Positions 27,428-36,118 of a stretch of 64,000 bases of DNA are shown here, one piece after another. The stretch covers positions 124,001 to 188,000 of the forward strand of contig NZ_MAFC01000004.1 of the NCBI RefSeq assembly GCF_002013465.1, given 5' to 3'. Source of the DNA: Mycobacterium sp. D16R12. GTDB taxonomy: Bacteria > Actinomycetota > Actinomycetes > Mycobacteriales > Mycobacteriaceae. The translations under genes and the position numbers were made by a program. A model generated the notes under the pieces. It did not search any database. It worked only from the letters and a program-made list of their open reading frames with translations, and had not been told where the DNA came from. Each line of letters starts with the position of its first letter. Position 1 is the first letter of the stretch.

Positions 27428-28177
27428 CGCGCCGGACACCACCGTGGCCGACGCGAACCGTCGCACCAAGAGATTCACAATGTCGGGATGCACGCCCAAC
27501 GGCTGTGCGACGCCGTCGGCGCCACACTCGGCCAGCCGCTCCTGAAAAAGCCCCTGTGCCAACAGGTATGACGCGACAAAGACGCGCTTGCCGCTTGCGC
27601 GCGCCGCCGCGACCACGTCGGGCACCCGCGGTTCGCCCGTCGCGACATAGCCCACGCTGACGGGTCCGGTGTGCTGCTCCAACATGCTCGCCGCGGTATG
27701 AACCTCACGGCGGGCACGGGGATCAGAGGATCCCGCTGCGGCGAGTACCACCGCATCGCCGCGGCGCCATCCCGCCTCACGCAGCCGCTCGGTCATGACC
27801 GTGGCCAATACAGGATCGGGCCCCAACGCTTGAGTGACGGCCACATCAGGATGTCCGCTCAACTCGACATGCTCCGGAATATCGTGGTGCACATGGTATC
27901 CCGATGCCAGAAAGGCCGGAAGCAGAACCGCGGGGCCTTCTATCGTCGACAGCACCTCTGACGGGGTCGGACCCAGCACGTCGACGAACGCAGTGCGCAC
28001 CGAACCGACACGCAGCGACACCGCCTCGGCGAGCGCCGCGATGTTCTCCACCCCGGCGGCCGAACGTGTTCCATGTGCGACCAGGACGAGTTCAACCGGG
28101 GATGAGCCGCGTGCGCGAAGACCATTAGAGTCCGATGAGCCGCGTGCGCGAAAACCGTCATCCACGGCATTCCCCAA
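27401..28177 (-). CDS. CbiX/SirB-type sirohydrochlorin chelatase
   Basis: A 258-residue chelatase. After an N-terminal extension the family begins with ELVLVAHGTRSAAG, whose His is the predicted metal-site residue. FLASGYHVHHDIPEH holds the second histidine cluster, and the second half repeats the fold (VVLAAAGSSDP, SYLLAQGLFQERL). It would insert Fe2+ into sirohydrochlorin to make siroheme, the cofactor of NirB encoded upstream in the same operon. ATG 28177 overlaps the nnaR 3' end by 20 bases. The extension contains an in-frame 33-bp repeat, so translation might instead start at a later codon. Metal choice (Fe or Co) is inferred from context. Confidence 0.85.
   Translation of the reverse strand: MGNAVDDGFRARGSSDSNGLRARGSSPVELVLVAHGTRSAAGVENIAALAEAVSLRVGSVRTAFVDVLGPTPSEVLSTIEGPAVLLPAFLASGYHVHHDIPEHVELSGHPDVAVTQALGPDPVLATVMTERLREAGWRRGDAVVLAAAGSSDPRARREVHTAASMLEQHTGPVSVGYVATGEPRVPDVVAAARASGKRVFVASYLLAQGLFQERLAECGADGVAQPLGVHPDIVNLLVRRFASATVVSGALEAVADFA
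28101..28152. repeat. Two-copy 33-bp tandem repeat inside the chelatase start region
   Basis: GATGAGCCGCGTGCGCGAA occurs at 28101-28119 and 28134-28152, a period of 33 bases. The period is a multiple of three, so the chelatase frame is kept and RARGSS appears twice. The second copy is followed by AACC and the first by GACC. Confidence 0.85.
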
Positions 28178-29360
28178 TCATGGTCGGATCGATCGCCAGC
28201 CGGTAACCCCGCTTTACCACTGTCTGAATCACTTTCGGTGCACCAAGCGCCGCCCGCAGCCGCGTCATAGCCGTCTCGACGGCATGGGTGTCGTCTCCAC
28301 CGCCGGGCAGGACGCTCAACAAGTCCTCGCGCGACACGACCTGACCGGGGCGCACCATCAGTCGCTTCATCAAAGCCATTCCCGCCGGAGAGATCTGCCG
28401 TGTCTCACCATCGACGGCGATGCCACAGCTGCGCACACTTACGATGTGCCCCCCGGCCTGGAAACGCGGTGCCCGCCTGGTCAGTTCGTCGACCATGTGT
28501 CGAGCCAACGCCCCCAACCGCGCACGTTCGGGCTGCGTCGTCGATACACCCAGCACTTCCAGCGGCGCTGCGGTCACCGGTCCGACGCACAGCGGCGCCA
28601 CCCTTCCCCGCAACGCGTTCAGCAGCTCATCCAATCGACCGGTTGCCTTGGCACGACCAAGCATTGAGGCCACGGCGGGCGCGCTGGTGAAACTTATCCC
28701 GTCCAGCTCGGCGTTGATGGCCATGGAAATCATGCGATCCATCGGCCGCTGGTCCTCCGGCGGCTCCCAGCGGTACACGGGGACCCGGATCACCTGTGCG
28801 CCAGCGATTGTCAATGCCTCGCAGAGATCGGCGATGGGTTCCCATTCGGTGGCGGCACCATGAAGTTGCACGGCGACGCGCCGCCCCTCGACACCCTCTT
28901 CGAGTAGACGATCCAGCACCTCCGCCGATGACTCCGAGGCGGGCGACCACTCTTCACGCAGTCCTGCCTGACGAATCGCCCCGGTGGCCTTGGGTCCACG
29001 GGCGACCAGGCGCCCGGACTCCAACGCCGACTTGAGACTGTCCGCCACGCCCCATTCATCGGCGGCTTCGATCCAACCGCGGAACCCGATTCCCGTGGTA
29101 GCCACCGTGACATCGGGTGGGTTGGCGATAACCAGTTCGGTGGCGTGCTGTAGCTCGGCGTCGTCGGCCAACGGGATGATCCTGATCGCCGCGGCGTGCA
29201 CAGTGGCAGCGCCACGGCGCTCCAAGAGCGCGATCAATTCCTCCGACCGACGCGCAGCCGTGACACCAATGGTGAACCCGTCGAGCCGACGATCCTGCTC
29301 GTTAGGCGGCAACCGGGCCCCGGTGTCGGCTCCTGAGCATTCCGATTTCGATATTTCCAT
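28158..29360 (-). CDS. nnaR: NnaR-like nitrate/nitrite assimilation regulator (HemD domain plus winged helix)
   Basis: A 400-residue fusion. The N-terminal two-thirds is a uroporphyrinogen-III synthase (HemD) fold (GFTIGVTAARRSEELIALL, VATTGIGFRGWIEAADEWG, GISFTSAPAVASMLGRA). The C-terminal 100 residues are an OmpR-type winged helix (ISPAGMALMKRLMVRPGQVV, VETAMTRLRAALG, VVKRGYRL). This arrangement is that of NnaR, the activator that works with GlnR at nitrate-assimilation genes in M. smegmatis. Whether the HemD half still has enzyme activity or only senses a tetrapyrrole is open. The ATG at 29360 overlaps nirD by 59 bp. It is followed by the chelatase. Confidence 0.88.
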   Translation of the reverse strand: MEISKSECSGADTGARLPPNEQDRRLDGFTIGVTAARRSEELIALLERRGAATVHAAAIRIIPLADDAELQHATELVIANPPDVTVATTGIGFRGWIEAADEWGVADSLKSALESGRLVARGPKATGAIRQAGLREEWSPASESSAEVLDRLLEEGVEGRRVAVQLHGAATEWEPIADLCEALTIAGAQVIRVPVYRWEPPEDQRPMDRMISMAINAELDGISFTSAPAVASMLGRAKATGRLDELLNALRGRVAPLCVGPVTAAPLEVLGVSTTQPERARLGALARHMVDELTRRAPRFQAGGHIVSVRSCGIAVDGETRQISPAGMALMKRLMVRPGQVVSREDLLSVLPGGGDDTHAVETAMTRLRAALGAPKVIQTVVKRGYRLAIDPTMIGECRG

Positions 29361-29700
29361 TGCTCACCCGCACCTCGAAGACTGGCAACCGGCGCGACGC
29401 ATCATCGAGGCAACGCCCGTCTATTAGCGAGAAGACCTGCTTGAGCAGGGGCGACGCCACCGTTGGCTCGCCGCCACGATCACCGGTCAAACCACGCGAC
29501 ATGACAGCGGCCTGACCGTATGGATCCATGTTACCGACCGCGTACAGGTCACCACTTGGCAGCAGAAACAGTGCGGCCTGCACATCGTCCGGTAACAGCA
29601 CCGCCACACCGCGTCCCGGGGTGAGCGAATCCACTGCGCAGACCGTCGACCACAGGTACTGGTACCGCTTAAATCTGGGGCGAGCATCCAGGATCGTCAT
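29302..29700 (-). CDS. nirD: Assimilatory nitrite reductase small subunit NirD
   Basis: A 132-residue Rieske-like domain of the NirD type, without cluster cysteine and histidine pairs, as usual for NirD. Visible features are WSTVCAVDSLTPGRGVAVLL, FLLPSGDLYAVGNMDPYGQA, SRGLTGDRGGEPTVASPLLKQ and the C-terminal LPVFEVRVSNGNIEI. It associates with NirB to reduce nitrite to ammonium with NAD(P)H. It starts with ATG 29700, 77 bp after nirB, and overlaps nnaR at its 3' end. Confidence 0.93.
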   Translation of the reverse strand: MTILDARPRFKRYQYLWSTVCAVDSLTPGRGVAVLLPDDVQAALFLLPSGDLYAVGNMDPYGQAAVMSRGLTGDRGGEPTVASPLLKQVFSLIDGRCLDDASRRLPVFEVRVSNGNIEIGMLRSRHRGPVAA

Positions 29701-29777
29701 CTCCGGCCTTTCTTCTCGTTCTGTTGTGTCATGTCTACCGGTCTCGTGTTACCCCGGCATTACCGGCGCAAGCCCAA

Positions 29778-32300
29778 CTATGTTGCCGACTCGGCAGCCG
29801 GCCTGATTCCCGGCGTGCCCAGCAGCACAGGCACCTTGCGCGGGCCGGAATCGTCGAAGGCGATGGTCGAATCGATCTGGTCGGGTGCGTTGACAAAGGA
29901 CACGAACCGACGGAGTTTGTCCTCGTCAGCGAGCACAGCCGCCCATTCGTCGGCGTATCCCTCGACGTGGCTGGCCATGGCCGCTTCCAGTTCCTCGGCG
30001 ATGCCGAGCGAGTCATCACATACCACCGCCCGGATGTGATCCAAGCCACCCTCGATCGCTTCTTGCCAAGGGGCGGTGCGCTGGAGCCGGTCCGCGGTGC
30101 GGATGTAGAACATCAGGTATCGGTCGATGTACTTGATCAGCGTCTCTGAATCCAGATCGCCAACAAGCAGTTTGGCATGCACGGGGGTAGCGCCACCGTT
30201 GCCTCCGACATACAGGTTCCAGCCGTTCTCGGTGGCGATGACACCGACGTCCTTGCCCCGGGCCTCGGCGCACTCGCGCGCGCACCCGGACACCCCCATC
30301 TTGAGCTTGTGCGGGGAACGTAGCCCGCGGTAACGCAATTCGAGTTCGACGGCCATCGCCACCGAATCCTGAACCCCATACCGGCACCATGTCGAACCCA
30401 CACAGCTCTTCACGGTGCGCAACGACTTGCCATAGGCCTGACCGGATTCCATGCCAGCGTCGATGAGCCGTTTCCAGATCACCGGGAGCTGCTCGACGCG
30501 GGCACCGAACAGATCGATGCGCTGACCACCGGTGATCTTGGTGTACAGCCCGAATTCCTTTGCCACTTCGCCGATGACAATGAGCTTCTCCGGAGTCACT
30601 TCCCCGCCCGGGAGCCGCGGCACCACCGAATAGGTGCCGTTCTTCTGCATGTTGGCCAGGAAGTGGTCGTTGGTGTCCTGCAGTGCGGCCTGCTCCCCTT
30701 CCAGGATGTGATCGCTGGAGGTCGAGGCCAAGATGGACGCGACGGTCGGCTTGCAGATATCGCAGCCGGTTCCGGTGCCGTGCTTGGCAATCAGCTCGGA
30801 GAACGTCCGGATGCCGGTCACCTGCACCACCTGGAACAGCTCGGCACGAGATTGGGTGAAATGCTCGCACAGCGCCTTGGACTGCTCGACGCCCTGTGCC
30901 GCGAGGATCTGCTTGAGCATCGGAATGCAGCTACCGCAGGATGTTCCGGCGCAGGTTGCCGCCTTGAGGGCCGGCACATCGGTGGCACCCTCGCAGATGG
31001 CCCCGCAGATTGCACCCTTGGTGACCGCGTTGCACGAGCAGATCTGCGCGTCATCGGGCAGCGCCCCCACACCGATCTCCGCGCCAGCTGGGGTGATCAG
31101 CGAGGCCGGATCTGCCGGCAGCTCCCGGCCGAGCATGGGCCGCAGCGTGCCGTATGTGCTGGCATCACCGACGAGGATGCCGCCCAACAGGGTTCGCGCA
31201 TCGTCGGAGACCACGAGCTTGGCGTAGGTGCCCTTGGTGGCGTCGTTGAAGACGACCTCAAGTGCGCCCTCGGCGGTGGCGTGGGCGTCACCGAAGCTGG
31301 CGACATCCACCCCAAGCAGCTTGAGCTTGGTGGAAAGATCGGCTCCCGGAAATTCAGAGCTTCCGCCGAGGAGTCGGTCGGCGACGATCTCGGCCGTGGT
31401 GTAACCAGGTGCGACCAGTCCATAGCAGCGACCCTCGATGGCGGCCACCTCACCGATCGCATAGATGTGCAGATCGCTTGTCTGGCAGCCGACGTCGGTG
31501 AAGATGCCACCGCGTTCGGCCAACTCCAGCCCGCACTCCCGAGCCAGCTCGTCGCGCGGCCGGATGCCCGCGGAGAACACCAAGACCGAGGCATCGATCG
31601 AGGATCCGTCAGACAGCTGCACGGTGAGCGTCCCGTCGGGCGCCGTCTCGATGGACTTCGTGGAGACGCTGGTGTGCACCGTCAACCCGAGCTCGGTCAC
31701 CAGCCTGGTGAGCAGCGCACCACCGCCCTCGTCGACCTGCAGATGCATGAGACGGGGATTGAGCTCGACCACATGCGGGGCCAACCCCATGAGGCGCAAC
31801 GCATTGGCGGCCTCGAGCCCGAGTAGCCCACCGCCGATGACCACACCCGCGGAGCCCGGCGACTTGTCGGCGGTGGCCTTGATGGCGTCCAGGTCGTCCA
31901 TGGTGCGGTAGACGAAGCAGCCTTCGGCGTCGCCTCCCGGCACCGGCGGCACGAACGGGTATGACCCCGTGGCCATGACGAGCGCGTCATAGTCGAGCAC
32001 GGTGCCGGCCTCGGTGGTGACCGTCTGAGCCGCCCGGTCGATGCCGACGACCCTATCGCCAAGATGCAGGGTCACCATGGGATCGTCGACGTAGCCGTTT
32101 CCGGTGAGCGCCAGCGTGTCCCGGTCCCAGCTGTCGATGTACGAGGACAGCGCCACCCGGTCGTACGCGGCGTCGGCTTCCTCGCCGAGGACGGTGATCT
32201 GCCACTGGTCGGTGGCGTCACGCTCCCGAAGTACCTGGACAAATCGGTGGCCGACCATTCCGTGGCCGATGACGACAACATTCTTGTTCATGAGTTTCAC
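29778..32300 (-). CDS. nirB: Assimilatory nitrite reductase large subunit NirB
   Basis: An 840-residue NAD(P)H-dependent nitrite reductase. In order: FAD-binding fold (NVVVIGHGMVGHRF), NAD-binding fold (VVIGGGLLGLEAANALR), a BFD-like [2Fe-2S] domain (ICSCNAVTKG, then CAGTSCGSC), and the sulfite/nitrite reductase ferredoxin-like and catalytic domains. The siroheme and [4Fe-4S] cysteines are in KSCVGSTWCRYG and SGCARECAEARG. It makes ammonium from nitrite in the cytoplasm. The GTG at 32300 overlaps the narK stop as GTGA; ATG 32291 is an alternative. Downstream genes supply NirD, the regulator and a siroheme chelatase. Confidence 0.96.
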   Translation of the reverse strand: MKLMNKNVVVIGHGMVGHRFVQVLRERDATDQWQITVLGEEADAAYDRVALSSYIDSWDRDTLALTGNGYVDDPMVTLHLGDRVVGIDRAAQTVTTEAGTVLDYDALVMATGSYPFVPPVPGGDAEGCFVYRTMDDLDAIKATADKSPGSAGVVIGGGLLGLEAANALRLMGLAPHVVELNPRLMHLQVDEGGGALLTRLVTELGLTVHTSVSTKSIETAPDGTLTVQLSDGSSIDASVLVFSAGIRPRDELARECGLELAERGGIFTDVGCQTSDLHIYAIGEVAAIEGRCYGLVAPGYTTAEIVADRLLGGSSEFPGADLSTKLKLLGVDVASFGDAHATAEGALEVVFNDATKGTYAKLVVSDDARTLLGGILVGDASTYGTLRPMLGRELPADPASLITPAGAEIGVGALPDDAQICSCNAVTKGAICGAICEGATDVPALKAATCAGTSCGSCIPMLKQILAAQGVEQSKALCEHFTQSRAELFQVVQVTGIRTFSELIAKHGTGTGCDICKPTVASILASTSSDHILEGEQAALQDTNDHFLANMQKNGTYSVVPRLPGGEVTPEKLIVIGEVAKEFGLYTKITGGQRIDLFGARVEQLPVIWKRLIDAGMESGQAYGKSLRTVKSCVGSTWCRYGVQDSVAMAVELELRYRGLRSPHKLKMGVSGCARECAEARGKDVGVIATENGWNLYVGGNGGATPVHAKLLVGDLDSETLIKYIDRYLMFYIRTADRLQRTAPWQEAIEGGLDHIRAVVCDDSLGIAEELEAAMASHVEGYADEWAAVLADEDKLRRFVSFVNAPDQIDSTIAFDDSGPRKVPVLLGTPGIRPAAESAT

Positions 32301-33742
32301 ACCGTCACTTCGTCTTTAGAGCTAGACAGCACCGGAACCGGGGTACCGACCGGGCGCCGCACGTAGGCATACCAGGTGACTACGGCACAGATGACGTAGA
32401 AGGCGAGGAACACCCAGAACGCCATGGTGGCCGACTTGGCGGCGCTGAGGTATGAGGCGCGGAGCACCAGGTTGATGGCGACACCGCCGAGCGCGCCGAT
32501 GGAACCGGCCACACCGATCAATGCACCCGACATGGTTCGCGACCAGGTTTCGCCAAGTCCGGCACTGTGTGCCTTGGCGGCGAAGATCGACGGAATCATC
32601 TTGTAGACCGAGCCATTGCCAATTCCGGAGACAACGAACAGGACGATGAATCCGGTGACGTAGGAGATCATGATGGCCCCTGAGGGCGCGCCCGCCGCGC
32701 GGTCGTCGATGGTTCCCGCCGCCACCAGGATGCCCGCGCCGAAGATCATCGCGATGAAGGCGTACAGCGAGATCTTGCCGCCGCCGGTGCGGTCCGACAG
32801 CCAGCCGCCGAACGGCCGGGCCAGCGAGCCGAGCAACGGCCCGACGAACGCGATCTGTGCGGCATGCAGTGATGCCTGTGCCGCGGCCTGCGCCGGAGTC
32901 AGGCCGCTGTGCGCGAGCCCGGCAAGGAAGTTCAGCTGCAGCACCTGACCGAACGCGAAACTGAATCCGATGAAGGAACCGAAGGTGCCGATGTACAGGA
33001 AGGCGATGATCCACGAATCCCGGTGCTTCATCACGTTGATGAGCGAGCGGCCGTCGGTCTTCTGGTTCGCCAGGTTGTCCATGAACAGCGCCGCGCCCAC
33101 GGCCGCGAAGGCGATCAGCACTAGGTAGATACCCGCCACCCAGTGCGGTGAGCGGTTCCCCGCGGTGGCGATGACCAGCAGGCCGAGTACCTGGATCACC
33201 GGAACCCCGATGTTCCCGCCACCCGCGTTGAGGCCCAGCGCCCAACCCTTGAAGCGTTGCGGATAAAAGGCATTGATGTTGGTCATCGAGGAGGCGAAGT
33301 TTCCGCCACCGAAGCCCGCGACCGCCGCCACGATCATGAAGGTGGTGTACGAGGTCTCGGGGTGCGCCATGAAGTACAACGTGAGCGCGGTCGGGACTGC
33401 CAGCACCAAGGCACTGAAGATGGTCCAGTTGCGCCCGCCGAACCACGCGGTGGCGAAGGTGTAAGGAAGCCGCAGCACCGCACCGACCAGGGTCGGCATG
33501 GCCACCAGGAAGAACTTTCCGGCCGCGTCGATGTGATACACGTTCTGCGGCATGAACAGAACCATCACAGACCAGATGGACCACACAGAGAATCCGACGT
33601 GTTCGGCAACCACCGACCAGATCAGGTTGCGGCGTGCGACTTTCGCGCCACCGTTGTCCCAGGCGACGACGTCCTCGGGATCCCAGTTCTCAATCCAGCG
33701 TCCGCGCCGTGCAATTGGGGCTGTTGCCGTGTTGTTCGCCAT
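32297..33742 (-). CDS. narK: Nitrate/nitrite transporter of the NarK family
   Basis: A 481-residue MFS transporter with about 12 membrane spans and a 30-residue cytoplasmic N-terminus (WIENWDPEDVVAWDNGG, typical of mycobacterial NarK). The nitrate signature occurs as AVAGFGGGNFASSMTNINAF in the first half, and GIGNGSVYKMIPSIF is the equivalent in the second. An arginine after the second span (LRLPYTFATAWFGGR) is in the substrate-binding position of NarK. First gene of the nitrate operon; it overlaps nirB by four bases. A palindrome lies 67-87 bp upstream of its start. Specificity (nitrate uptake or nitrite exchange) cannot be read. Confidence 0.94.
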   Translation of the reverse strand: MANNTATAPIARRGRWIENWDPEDVVAWDNGGAKVARRNLIWSVVAEHVGFSVWSIWSVMVLFMPQNVYHIDAAGKFFLVAMPTLVGAVLRLPYTFATAWFGGRNWTIFSALVLAVPTALTLYFMAHPETSYTTFMIVAAVAGFGGGNFASSMTNINAFYPQRFKGWALGLNAGGGNIGVPVIQVLGLLVIATAGNRSPHWVAGIYLVLIAFAAVGAALFMDNLANQKTDGRSLINVMKHRDSWIIAFLYIGTFGSFIGFSFAFGQVLQLNFLAGLAHSGLTPAQAAAQASLHAAQIAFVGPLLGSLARPFGGWLSDRTGGGKISLYAFIAMIFGAGILVAAGTIDDRAAGAPSGAIMISYVTGFIVLFVVSGIGNGSVYKMIPSIFAAKAHSAGLGETWSRTMSGALIGVAGSIGALGGVAINLVLRASYLSAAKSATMAFWVFLAFYVICAVVTWYAYVRRPVGTPVPVLSSSKDEVTV

Positions 33743-33808
33743 GGCAGAACGGTAGAAAAATCTTGTTGCGGCGGCGCTGCTGGCGATGACCGAGCCATCA
33801 CATCTCGC

Positions 33809-33829
33809 TCACATGAGTCTGTCATGTGA
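33809..33829. promoter_or_regulatory. 21-bp palindrome upstream of narK, candidate operator
   Basis: TCACATGA (33809-33816) and its exact complement TCATGTGA (33822-33829), separated by five bases. It is 67-87 bp before the narK start codon, a typical activator position. NnaR encoded in the operon is a natural candidate; no known box was matched. Confidence 0.55.
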
Positions 33830-33868
33830 CGGTGAGCTGGTTCGGCTGGGTCACATCGGGGCCCGAAA

Positions 33869-33882
33869 GTGACGCGCGTTAC
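33869..33882. promoter_or_regulatory. 14-bp near-palindrome GTGAC-GCGC-GTTAC upstream of narK
   Basis: One mismatch from a perfect inverted repeat. It lies about 130 bp upstream of narK and overlaps the stop codon of the next gene on the same strand. GTAAC-type half sites resemble those used by GlnR, but the spacing does not fit its consensus. Confidence 0.35.
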
Positions 33883-34733
33883 AGCGTGAGCCGCACCAGA
33901 GCCGCAGATCGAGCCAGCCCCGGGAAGGACTGTGCCGACGAACGGGGGTGCAGTGCGTGCACAGCCAGTCGGAAAATCAAGGCCCGCAACAACATCTGCG
34001 GCCACTCCGGCAGGGTCGCCCAGCGTTCGATGAGACCGTCGTCCGCGTCACCCCACGACAGCGCATCCACCACCGCGACGCCCGCAGCCCATGAGGCCGG
34101 ACGCCAGTACGGCGTGATGTCGGTGATACCGGGCGCGGCCGCACCCGCGAAAAGCACGGTGCCGTACAGGTCGCCATGCACCAGCTGCGGCGGGCTCTTG
34201 GTAGGCCGACGCAGGCTCGCCAACTGATTGATCAGGTCGATGGAGCGCTGACCGTCTGGCGAGCCGGGCGACACCCGGGCCGCGGAGGGCCAGGATTGCA
34301 GCGGCCGGTCTTCCCAGGCCGCGCGGTCGGCCGCGATGAACACGTCGACATCGGCCCATGGCGCCACCGGAGGCTGGGTAAGAAACCGGGGGCGTTCCAG
34401 CTTGGACGTGGCCTCATGGAGGCGCACCGACAGCGACACCACCTCGTCATGCCGGGGCTCGGGCGCACCGGCTACGAATGTGTCCGCGCGCCAACCCGAT
34501 ACGACATATCGTCCGTCCGTGGACCGAACCGGCCGGGCCAATCGCACGCCGTCGATGAATAGTGTGTCGCGCACCTTGGCCGACCACGCGGCACGCGCAT
34601 GGTCCGCTACCAGTGACAACACCACTTCACCGCAGCGCCAGCCGCCCTCCCATGTCGGGCCGAGCTGGACTGGCTTGACGCCGCTGAGCCCGTAAGTCGC
34701 GAGCACGTGCTCGGGCGGGCGGTCCACAGTCAC
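33879..34733 (-). CDS. TIGR02569-family actinobacterial protein (Rv3205c type)
   Basis: A 284-residue protein recognisable from its conserved start (PPEHVLATYGLSGVKP) and the segments GPTWEGGWRCGEVVLS, VRSTDGRYVVSGWRADTF, PRHDEVVSLSVRLHEAT and DVFIAADRAAWEDRPL. LVHGDLYGTVLFAG is like the catalytic loop of aminoglycoside-phosphotransferase-like folds (HGDLxxxN), with the Asn position changed. No substrate is known. GTG 34733 is chosen; the frame is open upstream to 35081 but the extension is Arg-rich shadow of moeZ. It lies downstream of moeZ on the same strand, separated by 110 bp, and upstream of the nitrate operon. Confidence 0.85.
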   Translation of the reverse strand: MTVDRPPEHVLATYGLSGVKPVQLGPTWEGGWRCGEVVLSLVADHARAAWSAKVRDTLFIDGVRLARPVRSTDGRYVVSGWRADTFVAGAPEPRHDEVVSLSVRLHEATSKLERPRFLTQPPVAPWADVDVFIAADRAAWEDRPLQSWPSAARVSPGSPDGQRSIDLINQLASLRRPTKSPPQLVHGDLYGTVLFAGAAAPGITDITPYWRPASWAAGVAVVDALSWGDADDGLIERWATLPEWPQMLLRALIFRLAVHALHPRSSAQSFPGLARSAALVRLTL

Positions 34734-34843
34734 GCGGGATACGTTACCGCCTGCAATGAACTGGATTGTGTTCGCTCGGAGTTCGTGTCGGCGGTCACAG
34801 ATGGGGCGTCCCGCAATACGGGGCTGTTGCTGGCTCCCACCGA

Positions 34844-36019
34844 TCAGTACATGACCATGTCGGGGTCCACCTGCTTGGCCCAGGCTGCGATACCGCCCTG
34901 CAGGTGCACCGCGTCGGAGAAACCCGCCTTCTTCACGGCCACAAGCGCCTCTGCCGACCGAATACCCGTCTTGCAGTAGAGCACCGCTTGACGGTCTTGC
35001 GGCAGCTTGGCGAGGCCGTCTCCGGACTCCAAGGTCGACTTGGGCACCAGCTCGGCACCGTCGATGTGGACGATGTCCCATTCGACGGGTTCGCGCACGT
35101 CGATCAGCGCCACCTTCTTGTCGGCGTCAAGCAATTCGCGCAGCTCACGCGGGGTAATAGTGGAATCGGCGACCGCAGCCGAGGCCTCATCGCTGATCAC
35201 GCCGCAGAACGCGTCGTAGTCGATGAGCTCGGTGATCTTCGCCGTGGCCGGATCCTTGCGGATCTTGATGGTGCGGTACGTCATGTCCAGCGCGTCGTAC
35301 ACCATCAACCGGCCGAGCAGCGTGTCACCGATTCCGGTGATCAGCTTGATCGCCTCGGTACCCATCACCGAGGCGATGGAGGCGCACAGGATGCCCAATA
35401 CGCCGCCCTCCGCGCAGGACGGCACCATCCCCGGAGGCGGCGGCTCGGGGTACAGATCCCGGTAGTTCAGGCCGAGTCCGTCGGGCGCGTCCTCCCAGAA
35501 GACGGACACCTGGCCCTCGAAACGGTAAATGGAGCCCCACACATATGGCTTGTGCGCGAGCACCGCGGCGTCGTTGACCAGGTAGCGCGTCGCAAAGTTG
35601 TCGGTGCCATCCAGGATCAGGTCGTATTGCTTGAACAGGTTGACCGCGTTGTCCGGGTCCAAACGCAGCTCGTGCAATCGCACCTCGACCAGAGGGTTGA
35701 TCTCCAGCACCGAGTCACGCGCGCTCTGGGCTTTTGACCTGCCGATATCAGACTGGCCGTGAATGATCTGGCGCTGCAGGTTGGACTCGTCGACTACGTC
35801 GAACTCGACGATGCCGATGGTGCCGACACCCGCGGCGGCCAAGTACAGGAGCGTCGGAGATCCGAGGCCACCGGCACCGATGACGAGCACCTTGGCATTC
35901 TTGAGACGTTTCTGTCCGTCTACACCCAGGTCGGGGATGATCAGATGCCGGCTGTACCGCGCGACTTCCTCGCGGGTCAGATCTGCGGCGGGGCTTACCA
36001 ACGGCGGCAATGTGGGCAC
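34844..36019 (-). CDS. moeZ: MoeZ, adenylyltransferase/sulfurtransferase (E1-like plus rhodanese)
   Basis: A 391-residue fusion. The N-terminal ThiF/MoeB domain has VIGAGGLGSPTLLYLAAAG (nucleotide-binding) and DGTDNFATRYLVNDA. The C-terminal rhodanese domain has VDVREPVEWDI-like DVREPVEWD and the active cysteine in LYCKTGIRS. The zinc CxxC pairs of MoeB are absent, as in tuberculosis MoeZ. It adenylates and then sulfurates small carrier proteins with C-terminal Gly-Gly, for molybdopterin synthase (MoaD) and for CysO in cysteine synthesis. The start is ATG 36019, 99 bp after the DUF3152 gene. Confidence 0.94.
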   Translation of the reverse strand: MPTLPPLVSPAADLTREEVARYSRHLIIPDLGVDGQKRLKNAKVLVIGAGGLGSPTLLYLAAAGVGTIGIVEFDVVDESNLQRQIIHGQSDIGRSKAQSARDSVLEINPLVEVRLHELRLDPDNAVNLFKQYDLILDGTDNFATRYLVNDAAVLAHKPYVWGSIYRFEGQVSVFWEDAPDGLGLNYRDLYPEPPPPGMVPSCAEGGVLGILCASIASVMGTEAIKLITGIGDTLLGRLMVYDALDMTYRTIKIRKDPATAKITELIDYDAFCGVISDEASAAVADSTITPRELRELLDADKKVALIDVREPVEWDIVHIDGAELVPKSTLESGDGLAKLPQDRQAVLYCKTGIRSAEALVAVKKAGFSDAVHLQGGIAAWAKQVDPDMVMY

Positions 36020-36118
36020 CGTGACTCCTGTGATTCGGGTTCCTCAGGGCTGTCTGAGAGGGCTACAGCTGCATCAACAGTATCGGGATGCCAACCCTTC
36101 CCGAGCCCGGGACTGCCC

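Noticed and set aside
28101..28152. Short direct repeat considered as a CRISPR-like or mobile-element remnant
   Set aside because: Only two copies, spacing divisible by three inside a coding frame, no cas genes or target-site structure.
33840..33882. GlnR box upstream of narK
   Set aside because: GTGAC and GAAC-like half sites occur but with spacing that does not fit the known GlnR pattern.
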